Below are positions 31,018 to 36,886 of a stretch of DNA of 37,476 bases, in pieces. Source of the stretch: UBA2272 sp034368805 (GTDB taxonomy: Bacteria; Actinomycetota; Coriobacteriia; Anaerosomatales; Anaerosomataceae); contig JAXMLJ010000067.1 in NCBI GenBank assembly GCA_034368805.1, forward strand, positions 1-37,476, given 5' to 3'. Both the position numbers and the translations under genes were made by a program. The notes beneath the pieces are model-generated. The model was not told where the DNA came from, made no database searches, and saw only the letters and a program-made list of their open reading frames with translations. Position 1 is the stretch's first letter. Each line of letters opens with the position of its first letter.

Positions 31018-31500
31018 GTGAAGAAGATTCTGATTGCACTGTCAGCAGTCGCGATCCTCACGCTACTCATGGCTTGCGGCGATGCGGAGGTCTCATCGAG
31101 TGGCTCGACCGGCGAGTCAGACGCTGCGCCGGCAGCCGAGTCCGTCGAGTCGCCCGCGGAGTCCGAGCCGGTGGCGGAGCCCGTCGTCGAGGAGCCCGCG
31201 GAACCCGCCATGACGATGGGCCAGCAGCAGGCCGTCTCCAAGGGCCAGGACTACCTCGACTACGCCTCGTTCTCGCGTAAGGGGCTCATCGACCAGTTGG
31301 TATTCGAGGGCTTCAGCGCAGATGACGCCACCTTCGCCGTCGACCACCTCGATCCCGATTGGAACGCGCAGGCCGCGCAGAAGGCGCAGGAATACCTGGA
31401 CTACACGTCCTTCTCGCGCCAGGGGCTTATCGACCAGCTGGTCTTCGAGGGGTTCACCCAGGAACAGGCCGAGAACGGTGTGACGGCCGTCGGCTACTGA
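31018..31500 (+). CDS. Ltp-family lipoprotein with two HHH-type repeats
   Basis: This 160-residue lipoprotein has a signal peptide with lipobox LMAC (C20), an acidic Ala/Glu/Pro-rich stalk (about 21-65) and two repeats of about 45 residues: KGQDYLDYASFSRKGLIDQL and KAQEYLDYTSFSRQGLIDQL, each followed by VFEGF. This is the host cell surface-exposed lipoprotein (Ltp) domain. Its founding member from a Streptococcus phage blocks DNA injection by other phages. Whether this chromosomal form does so is unknown; many firmicute and actinobacterial genomes carry it. The GTG start has GGAGG six bases upstream. A short hairpin (CTCGAGC/GCTCGAG) follows the stop. Confidence 0.92.
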   Translation: MKKILIALSAVAILTLLMACGDAEVSSSGSTGESDAAPAAESVESPAESEPVAEPVVEEPAEPAMTMGQQQAVSKGQDYLDYASFSRKGLIDQLVFEGFSADDATFAVDHLDPDWNAQAAQKAQEYLDYTSFSRQGLIDQLVFEGFTQEQAENGVTAVGY

Positions 31501-31573
31501 GCTCGAGCAAAGCTCGAGGCCGGCAAAATCATGAACGCGAGTCCCCTTGGCCCCGCCTAACGTCCCGGCGCGG

Positions 31574-32029
31574 CTAGAGACCGGTGCCGCGAGTATCGTC
31601 TACGGACTCGCCACAAGACAGACAGGCTGCCCTGTGCACGGAAACAAGCGCCCCGCAGTGCGGGCAGGCCCATCGAGTGCGCTCGAGTTCGACGAACGCC
31701 TTCGCACCGATTCTCTGTAGCTCGCCCAAGTTCTCAATCATGCTCATGCGGTACTTCGAGCGGTAGCGCTTGTCCAGCTGCCGCAGGCGCGCGCAAGGAT
31801 AGTGGGCGCAGTCCACGCATAGCGCTTCCGAGCCTTGAGCAAGGTGCTCGCACCGCTTGATTCTGCACGCGGAACAGTGATAGGCCTTCGTGGAGTCATC
31901 TGGGGCGTTGCAGCCAGGACACGTCTTGCGGTCGCGAAGATGACCGATGCAGATGCCGCAGTTCATCCCACAGGGAGCGATCAACTCGGCCGACAGTGAG
32001 CCGGGAAGTGCTGGTGCTACATCTCCCAC
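31574..32029 (-). CDS. DUF3795-type cysteine-rich protein
   Basis: The product (151 residues from GTG at 32027-32029) is rich in cysteine pairs. The DUF3795 core reads APCGMNCGICIGHLRDRKTC, then CPGC, CSACRIKRCEHL and CVDCAHYPCARL. A C-terminal zinc ribbon (ACPHCGALVSV, CLSCGESV) has been added. The family is common in anaerobes, and its metal-binding function is not established. The GTG has GGGGGA five bases upstream. Longer in-frame starts, up to 32,095, would overlap the radical SAM relic upstream and lack a site. Confidence 0.82.
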   Translation of the reverse strand: MGDVAPALPGSLSAELIAPCGMNCGICIGHLRDRKTCPGCNAPDDSTKAYHCSACRIKRCEHLAQGSEALCVDCAHYPCARLRQLDKRYRSKYRMSMIENLGELQRIGAKAFVELERTRWACPHCGALVSVHRAACLSCGESVDDTRGTGL

Positions 32030-32066
32030 TGGGGTCCCCCGCTCCGGCAACTCGGTCCAACGTGTT

Positions 32067-32459
32067 TCAGCCCTCGATACAAGCATAGCTCTCATTGCCG
32101 AGGATCGTCTGTGCCGAAGCCGGTGAGTTCATGCTCGCCGGGCGGCCCAGCATTCGCTCAAGCAGCGGCACCGCCATGCGGAGTCGACGAGCGCGGATGA
32201 GTGCATCCCACACGGGTTCGGCCTTCTTCCACCCCACCTGATACGCGAGGTGACGGATACGCTCGGAGGGAGTCTCGCGCGCCAGCGTGCCTCGAGCGAT
32301 CGAGCTCCACGAGTAGAAGTCGCGGTACGCCCGCCAGTAGCCGCTCTCCAGCTCACTCGCGCTCATCCCGCGCGGTTGGAACACCACATGACGCGTGTCG
32401 TACTTCTCCCAGTCCGCGGTGAGGATCCGCTCCTCGGAAGTAATGACTGCATCCGGCAC
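32067..32459 (-). pseudogene. C-terminal relic of a radical SAM protein
   Basis: The frame reads RILTADWEKYDTRHVVFQP, then GMSASELESGYWRAYRDFYSW-SSIARG. This matches the C-terminal extension of B12-binding/radical SAM proteins of about 450 residues. The CxxxCxxC cluster and the whole barrel are missing. The similarity begins at about 32,430, against a winged-helix relic on the other strand starting at 32,457. The fragment still has an ATG at 32,459 but no ribosome site, and is best seen as a truncated gene at a recombination junction. Confidence 0.75.
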
Positions 32460-32615
32460 CTCTCGGCGACCTTCCGGTACGCCGACGTCGAGCGAGCCTG
32501 TCCGGGAGTGAGCCGTCCCACAATCGTGCGCGTGCTCGGCGAGCTTCGAGACAATGGTGAGATCAGGTGCACAAAGGGCGGGCGCGACGCGACGTGGGAG
32601 AGAACGACTCAGTGA
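32457..32615 (+). pseudogene. Winged-helix C-terminal relic
   Basis: 52 codons from HLSATFRYADVERACPGVSR to GRDATWERTTQ form a winged helix: FRYADVERAC, SRPTIVRVLGELRDNGEI (recognition helix) and a wing ending at the stop. Similar domains form the C-termini of larger proteins, including some Fic-type and ATPase regulators. No start codon or ribosome site is present in the homologous part. Upstream sequence on this strand is the antisense of the radical SAM relic, so the two relics abut at about 32,457. Confidence 0.65.
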
Positions 32616-32621
32616 GTCATT

Positions 32622-32654
32622 AACGATATCATCTGTTAGTTATCTGATATCGTT
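32622..32654. promoter_or_regulatory. AT-rich inverted repeat
   Basis: AACGATATCA (32622-32631) and TGATATCGTT (32645-32654) form a perfect 10-bp dyad with a 13-base spacer, 7 bp past the winged-helix relic. It may be an operator left behind by a lost system, or a recombination site. Confidence 0.5.
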
Positions 32655-32705
32655 TAAGGGACTGCGGGCGCTGCGCCTTCACCCCCACTCCCGCTCTCAG
32701 CCACA

Positions 32706-32785
32706 TTGGGACTCGCTGGCACGGCGCAGCTGCGGTCAGTCCTGATAGCCACCAACGAGTACCAACAGCCACTATGTACTTGGGC
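32706..32785 (+). repeat. 80-bp direct repeat, copy A
   Basis: This copy matches 36742-36821 at 68 of 80 positions without gaps. The best kept part is TACCAACGAGTACCAACAG with flanking bases. It lies just outside the first toxin-antitoxin pair; copy B lies beyond the second. Confidence 0.85.
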
Positions 32786-32844
32786 CAAATCGGAGCTTTC
32801 CCCAGTGCTGATGGCCAGTGCTTTGCCCGAGTGGATCCCGAGCG

Positions 32845-32888
32845 ATACTAAAGTCGTACTTGCATACTAAAGTAAGTGAGTTTAGTAT
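32845..32888 (+). promoter_or_regulatory. Iteron-like operator and promoter of the winged-helix/NTase operon
   Basis: ATACTAAAGT occurs at 32845-32854 and again at 32864-32873, a spacing of 19 bp (two helical turns). Its partial inverse TTTAGTAT is at 32881-32888. TTGCAT (32860-32865), a 17-bp spacer and TAGTAT (32883-32888) form a possible promoter that the repeats would cover. Autorepression by the winged-helix protein is the simple reading. Confidence 0.55.
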
Positions 32889-32924
32889 TCGTCTATCGCT
32901 TTAGCATTAAAGGGAGGAGCCGCC

Positions 32925-33905
32925 ATGGAGCACAGCGTCAAGAGTCTCGAGGCATACCTTCGCGACACACTGCACACGCTTGTCCGACTGGAGCGTTGGC
33001 GCCAGGCTGCCACACTGCCCGCCTACCTGACAGGGCAGTATGACTTCTTCGACGGCACGGTCGGCGGCGTCCACATCCTGTTCCTGCAAAGCGCCGAAGA
33101 GCCCGTGCCCAGCGCGGCCAAGAAGCACGAACGCGCTCTGCAGACGAGCTGGACGGGGCCTGTGGCGTTCGCTTTCGAGCGCATCACGCCGCGTACCCGC
33201 CAGCGCATGGTCAGCGAAGGGCTGTCCTTCGTAGTGCCCGGCAATCAGGTCTACCTCCCCGCTCTCGGCGTGAACCTTCGAGAGCGGTACCAGACCCGGG
33301 TGCAGACCACAGATCGGCTGCGGCCATCGGCGCAGGTGCTGTTCTTGCACGTGCTCGCGAACCGCTCCCCCGCCTCCGGCACTCCGAGTGGCCTAGCACG
33401 GCGGCTGGGCTACACGGCGATGGCGATGGGGCAGGCTCTGAACCAGCTCGAGGATGCGAAGCTGGTCACTGTGCACAAGGAGGGTCGCGAGCGCCAATTC
33501 GAGCTCGCAGGTGAGCCTGCCGATTTGTGGCTGCAAGCCCAACCGCTGCTCGCAAGCCCCATCAGCCGCAGGCGCTACCTAGTCGGCGACGCACCGTCGG
33601 GGCGCAAGGGACTGGCAGCTGGCCTCAGTGCACTGGCCGCCTACTCCGCCTTAGCGGAACCGACCGTCCCGGTGGTGGCACTCGACAGAGTCAAGGCCAA
33701 GAGCCTGCTGGACGCTCGCGGCGTCCAGGAACTGCCCACCGCCGATGAGGCCGAACTCGAGGTGGAGCTCTGGTCCTACAAGCCGGGCATGCTCTCTGGG
33801 GGACCGGCGGTCGACCGGCTCTCGCTCTACCTCTCTCTTCGAGACGACACCGACGAGAGGGTCCAGTCCGCGCTCGACGAGATGATGCGGGGTGTCACGT
33901 GGTAA
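32925..33905 (+). CDS. Winged-helix protein, likely antitoxin of an NTase toxin-antitoxin pair
   Basis: This 326-residue protein has an N-terminal domain (about 1-125) with helical and beta parts (FVVPGNQVYLPALGVNLRER at its end), a MarR-like winged helix (about 130-195: AQVLFLHVLANR, LARRLGYTAMAMGQALNQL, KEGRERQFELAG) and a C-terminal domain (about 200-326). The next gene, a nucleotidyltransferase, overlaps it by 7 bp. This order and overlap match type IV AbiEi/AbiEii-like systems, in which the winged-helix partner blocks the NTase and represses the operon. It is longer than AbiEi (about 200-270 residues). The ATG has GGGAGGAG five bases upstream, and repeated operator-like sites precede it. 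Confidence 0.78.
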   Translation: MEHSVKSLEAYLRDTLHTLVRLERWRQAATLPAYLTGQYDFFDGTVGGVHILFLQSAEEPVPSAAKKHERALQTSWTGPVAFAFERITPRTRQRMVSEGLSFVVPGNQVYLPALGVNLRERYQTRVQTTDRLRPSAQVLFLHVLANRSPASGTPSGLARRLGYTAMAMGQALNQLEDAKLVTVHKEGRERQFELAGEPADLWLQAQPLLASPISRRRYLVGDAPSGRKGLAAGLSALAAYSALAEPTVPVVALDRVKAKSLLDARGVQELPTADEAELEVELWSYKPGMLSGGPAVDRLSLYLSLRDDTDERVQSALDEMMRGVTW

Positions 33906-34672
33906 GGGGTCTGAACGTCTTCCGCGGGCGCTTCGCCGGGTTCGAGGACCGCTACGTTCTCATCGGCGGAGCTGCCGTGAAAGTGGCGATGGACGCGGCG
34001 GGCTTGCAGTTCCGGGTGACCAAGGACCTCGACATCGTCTTGCATGTCGAGGCGCTCGACGCGGAGTTCGCGACAGCCTTCTGGGCGTTCGTCGCCGACG
34101 GAGGCTATGAGTTCAGAGAGAAGAGCACCGGCAAGGCGACTCTCTATCGGTTCAGCAAGCCGACAGACGAGAGCTTCCCCTACATGCTCGAGCTGTTCTC
34201 CCGCAGGCCAGAGCTGATCGAGCCGCCGGCCGACTGTCACCTCACGCCTCTGCCCATCGCCGAGGAGGTCTCGAGCCTCTCGGCAATCCTGCTCGATGAC
34301 GCTTACTACGACTTCGTCCAGGAGGGCACCCGGGTGGATGGCGGATTGTCGGTGCTCGCGCCTGAGTACATCGTGCCGCTCAAGGCGCGCGCGTGGATCG
34401 ACCTGACCGACCGACACGAGCGCGACGAGGCCGTCTCTCGTGACGACATCAAGAAGCACCGCAACGACATCATCCGTCTGAGCCAGCTCATATCGCCGGG
34501 AGCGCGGATCGCACTTCCAGATGCTATCGGCGGCGACCTGAAGGAATTCGTGGCGCGAGCGTTGCACGACGGTGCCGAGCCCAAAGTCTTCGGGGTCATC
34601 GGGATGACGCTGCAAGACGTGCGGTTGTTGCTGAGAGCCGTGTACGACCTCCCCGGAATGGCCTCCGAGTAG
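33899..34672 (+). CDS. Nucleotidyltransferase-fold protein, likely AbiEii-like toxin
   Basis: This 257-residue protein has a minimal nucleotidyltransferase core. GG at residues 23-24 (YVLIGGAAVKVAM) and the metal-binding D43-L-D45 in TKDLDIVLH follow the GG..DxD pattern. A later Lys in LAPEYIVPLKARAW fits the AbiEii/DUF6036-type third motif. Helical C-terminal parts follow. AbiEii enzymes transfer nucleotides to tRNA or proteins and halt growth. The GTG start lies inside the upstream winged-helix gene (7-bp overlap), so translation is coupled. It is distinct in length and sequence from the AbiEii gene 108 bp downstream on the other strand. Confidence 0.8.
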   Translation: MVRGLNVFRGRFAGFEDRYVLIGGAAVKVAMDAAGLQFRVTKDLDIVLHVEALDAEFATAFWAFVADGGYEFREKSTGKATLYRFSKPTDESFPYMLELFSRRPELIEPPADCHLTPLPIAEEVSSLSAILLDDAYYDFVQEGTRVDGGLSVLAPEYIVPLKARAWIDLTDRHERDEAVSRDDIKKHRNDIIRLSQLISPGARIALPDAIGGDLKEFVARALHDGAEPKVFGVIGMTLQDVRLLLRAVYDLPGMASE

Positions 34673-34705
34673 AAGGCGTTTGCGCTCCGGTGTGCCAACT
34701 CACTT

Positions 34706-34728
34706 CGGGCACCAAATCGGGCACCAAA
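34706..34728 (+). repeat. GGGCACCAAATC tandem repeat
   Basis: Two tandem copies of CGGGCACCAAA(T) occur between the convergent toxin genes. The same tandem occurs at 36496-36517, single copies near 36,556 and (inverted) 36,630, and a GGGCGACAAATC variant at 36818-36838. Confidence 0.7.
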
Positions 34729-34780
34729 ATCGAGGGTCCCCGGCGCGCCCGCGCTCATCAACCGACCGTCACACTCAAGC

Positions 34781-35596
34781 TCAGGTGAGACCCTTCCACG
34801 GCTCGCCGGGAAGACGAGCGATGAGGCGGTCGTGCACGAGCAACGCCGCGACGTCGACGTCATATCCCTCGGGGTCGCGAAGCAGCGGGACCACGTCGGC
34901 GCGGAAATCAGAAGACGCGAGCTTGCCCACCATGTTCGCCTCGAACTCCGCGCGCGAGATCGCGGTCTCGGTTCGCGCTAGGTACTCGCCAAGACACTCA
35001 ATGATATGCGCCTCATCGGGGTCGAGCATGGTGAGCCCAAGCCACAGGTCGTAGAGGTCGCGGCCCTTCCGCCGCTGGAACAGCGCTCGCATCTTGGTGG
35101 CGAGCAGCTCTTCGAGCGTGAATGTCGTGACCAGCTCAGCGGCTGAGTGCCACGGGCTCTCTACGTTGAATGGCACGTGCTGGAGCCCGTCGACGCTGAA
35201 GTGCTCCCGGGTGTTAATCTCCACCTTCACCCGCATGCGTTGCACCGGCAGCGTGGTGGTCTCGAATCGGTAGAGCAACTTGGCGCTGGCGGGACCCTGT
35301 TTCCGGGCCGGCTCGCCCAACCACGGGTCGAGCGCCTCGCGCAACTCCGCGAGCACCGGACCGATCGGACCGGCCTCGACCTGCACGAGATCAAGGTCCT
35401 CCGAGTAGCGCCCCGGAGGATCGAAGTGGAGCTTGTGCAGTGCGGTCCCGCTGCGGAACGCGAGCGCCTCTCGCAAGGAAGGACGGCTGAAGATCGCGGT
35501 GAGGGCTCTGGACAGGACCAGGTCCTGCTCGACCTGCTCGTCTTGGGGCCACGGCGCAGATGCTCTCCAAGCCGTGATTTGGGCCCGAGGAATCAC
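34781..35596 (-). CDS. AbiEii/AbiGii-family nucleotidyltransferase toxin
   Basis: This 271-residue protein is a canonical AbiEii: motif I RSGTAL (residues 48-53, usually GGTAL), motif II YSEDLDL (D67 and D69 as metal ligands), and motif III KMRALFQRRKGRDLYDLW, with the conserved Lys and the RDxxD pair. In the type IV system the enzyme stops growth by nucleotide transfer and provides abortive infection against phages. The ATG overlaps the AbiEi stop (ATGA), so the pair is coupled. Replacement of the first Gly of motif I by Ser is a deviation, but the rest is intact. The gene ends 108 bp from the converging NTase gene. Confidence 0.92.
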   Translation of the reverse strand: MIPRAQITAWRASAPWPQDEQVEQDLVLSRALTAIFSRPSLREALAFRSGTALHKLHFDPPGRYSEDLDLVQVEAGPIGPVLAELREALDPWLGEPARKQGPASAKLLYRFETTTLPVQRMRVKVEINTREHFSVDGLQHVPFNVESPWHSAAELVTTFTLEELLATKMRALFQRRKGRDLYDLWLGLTMLDPDEAHIIECLGEYLARTETAISRAEFEANMVGKLASSDFRADVVPLLRDPEGYDVDVAALLVHDRLIARLPGEPWKGLT

Positions 35597-36402
35597 AGAT
35601 CGATCTCCACGTCCAGATTCGGGATCACGCGCCAGGGACTGACGGCATCGGCGCCGCCCCGAGGCGCGTCGGGAGCGAGCGCAACGGGCCGATACCGTTT
35701 GGAGCCAAGGACACGGAGCAACGGGTCGGCGAGCCGGGGCTGGCCCGTTCGGTCCAGCAGGTAGCCGAGGCGCTGGATCTCGGGGGTCTTGCGCAGTTGC
35801 GCGACCGCGCCGAGAGCTTCGGGTTCGAAGCGCTCAGCGAGCTCGAGCAGCACCGTGGCGACATTGCTCCAGCCACCGCAGGCCGCCGAGAAGCGCACAA
35901 GATCGAATGCCGTCGATTCAGGCGTGGACACGAGCATGGTGCCCGTCTCCGTCTGAACCTGGGTGGCGGGAGTATCCCCGACCTGACGACTCATGTGGAA
36001 GGTGATGCGCGCGCGTCCGGCCACGCCCTCGCGGGTGGGACGGTCGGTGACGACCTGAAACGTCATCGGCTGCTGATGAGAGGCGCCGTGGATGGCCGCT
36101 TCGGATAGCAAGCCCACGTAGTAGGGCTGGCCGAGAAAGCCCATCAGGTCGTCGATGAACCACGAGGGCGGCGGAGAGCCAGCCGTGCGGTACTCGGTAG
36201 GCACGATGACGTAGAACCCGCGACGCGGACTCACGATGCGGCCACGCTTCTTGAGCCGGCGCAGGGCGTTGTCGACCGCTATCTCAGACGTCGGCAGCCC
36301 CGCTTGCGCGTCCGCGTGAGAGAACGTGTACGTCCCCGTTGCCTGAAGCTGGTCGACGAACGCCGAGACGTCTTCAGGGGCTGTCACTTCTTTAATCGCC
36401 AT
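35593..36402 (-). CDS. AbiEi-family antitoxin
   Basis: This 269-residue protein begins with a winged helix (about 10-70: FSHADAQAGLPTSEIAVDNALRRL shown in part, KKRGRIVSPRRGFYVIVP), followed by the AbiEi antitoxin domain with the conserved YYVGLLSEAAIHGASHQQP, STPESTAFDLVRF and a helical C-terminus. It should neutralise AbiEii without stable binding and repress the operon. It overlaps AbiEii by 4 bp. The ATG at 36400-36402 has only a weak GAAAGTGAA upstream. A small dyad, AGCG..CGCT, lies about 20-30 bp before it and may be part of the operator. Confidence 0.92.
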   Translation of the reverse strand: MAIKEVTAPEDVSAFVDQLQATGTYTFSHADAQAGLPTSEIAVDNALRRLKKRGRIVSPRRGFYVIVPTEYRTAGSPPPSWFIDDLMGFLGQPYYVGLLSEAAIHGASHQQPMTFQVVTDRPTREGVAGRARITFHMSRQVGDTPATQVQTETGTMLVSTPESTAFDLVRFSAACGGWSNVATVLLELAERFEPEALGAVAQLRKTPEIQRLGYLLDRTGQPRLADPLLRVLGSKRYRPVALAPDAPRGGADAVSPWRVIPNLDVEIDL

Positions 36403-36495
36403 TTCACTTTCATAAGGTAGCGCTCAACGCTGCTTTACGCAAGTAGATTGGCGCTTTTAGAAGGAAGTTGAGAGCAACGGGGCGGCGAGTGCGAT

Positions 36496-36517
36496 CGGGC
36501 ACCAAATCGGGCACCAA
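36496..36517 (+). repeat. GGGCACCAAATC tandem repeat, second locus
   Basis: TCGGGCACCAAATCGGGCAC and the next two bases repeat the sequence at 34706-34728. A single copy follows near 36,556, and an inverted one (ATTTGGTGCCCGATTT) near 36,630. Confidence 0.7.
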
Positions 36518-36687
36518 GGCGATGTCGAGGGCCGACTCGCAGCAACAGGGATTTTTGGGCACCAAAATGGAGCGAAATGGCCCCTGAGCTGCGGCTTTGT
36601 CCTCTGCCTGCCTCTCAGGATGGCATGATTTGGTGCCCGATTTCACGCACGCAACAGGGAATTGCAGGCCTGTGGCCTGCGGAAATG

Positions 36688-36715
36688 TGGTGCCCCCAAG
36701 GGAATTCGAATCCTG
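36688..36715 (-). other. tRNA 3'-end-like fragment (possible attachment site)
   Basis: The complement reads AGGATTCGAATTCCC followed by TTGGGGGCACCA. It has a T-loop TTCGAAT, a partial T stem, an acceptor-like TGGGGGC, a discriminator A and CCA. No anticodon or D arm is present to the right, so it is not a tRNA. Such fragments are left at attachment sites of elements that integrate into tRNA genes. Confidence 0.5.
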
Positions 36716-36729
36716 ATTGTGCTTGTGAC

Positions 36730-36795
36730 TATTGGGACTCGTTGGGACTCGTTGGTACAGCGGAGCTGCGGTGAGTCCCAATAGGTACCAACGAG
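36730..36795. repeat. Nested inverted repeats
   Basis: TATTGGGACTC (36730-36740) pairs with GAGTCCCAATA (36773-36783), and CTCGTTGGTAC (36748-36758) with GTACCAACGAG (36785-36795). Both are perfect 11-bp pairs and overlap in an interleaved order, so only one hairpin can form at a time. Confidence 0.8.
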
Positions 36796-36821
36796 TACCA
36801 ACAGTCACCATGTATTTGGGC
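36742..36821 (+). repeat. 80-bp direct repeat, copy B
   Basis: This is the partner of 32706-32785, with 68 of 80 positions identical and no gaps. The two copies lie about 4.0 kb apart and enclose both complete toxin-antitoxin pairs. Confidence 0.85.
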
Positions 36822-36886
36822 GACAAATCGGGCGACAAATCCTATGGGTATCAAACAGACCGCGAGATACTCGGTCCTCCGAACCG

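Larger units (their letters stand above)
32616..32924. other. Intergenic region with dyad, direct repeat copy A and promoter
   Basis: This 309-bp gap contains no gene that I can support. It carries an AT-rich inverted repeat at 32622-32654, the left copy of an 80-bp direct repeat at 32706-32785, and the promoter/operator of the next gene at 32845-32888, each listed separately. Confidence 0.7.
36403..36886. other. Repeat-rich spacer in the toxin-antitoxin island
   Basis: This 484-bp gap holds no supportable gene. It contains the GGGCACCAAATC tandem (36496-36517) with further single copies, a GCAGGCC/GGCCTGC hairpin (36664-36680), a tRNA 3'-end-like fragment (36688-36715), copy B of the 80-bp repeat (36742-36821) and nested inverted repeats. 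It looks like the edge of one or more integrated segments. Confidence 0.75.

Noticed and set aside
36577..36774. A 65-residue + strand frame containing WCPQGNSNPDCACDY.
   Set aside because: This phrase arises from reading through the antisense of a tRNA 3' end and is not evidence of a protein; no ribosome site is present.
36410..36838. A 142-residue − strand frame in the repeat-rich spacer.
   Set aside because: Its residues come from the GGGCACC repeats and the tRNA fragment, with no domain and no ribosome site.
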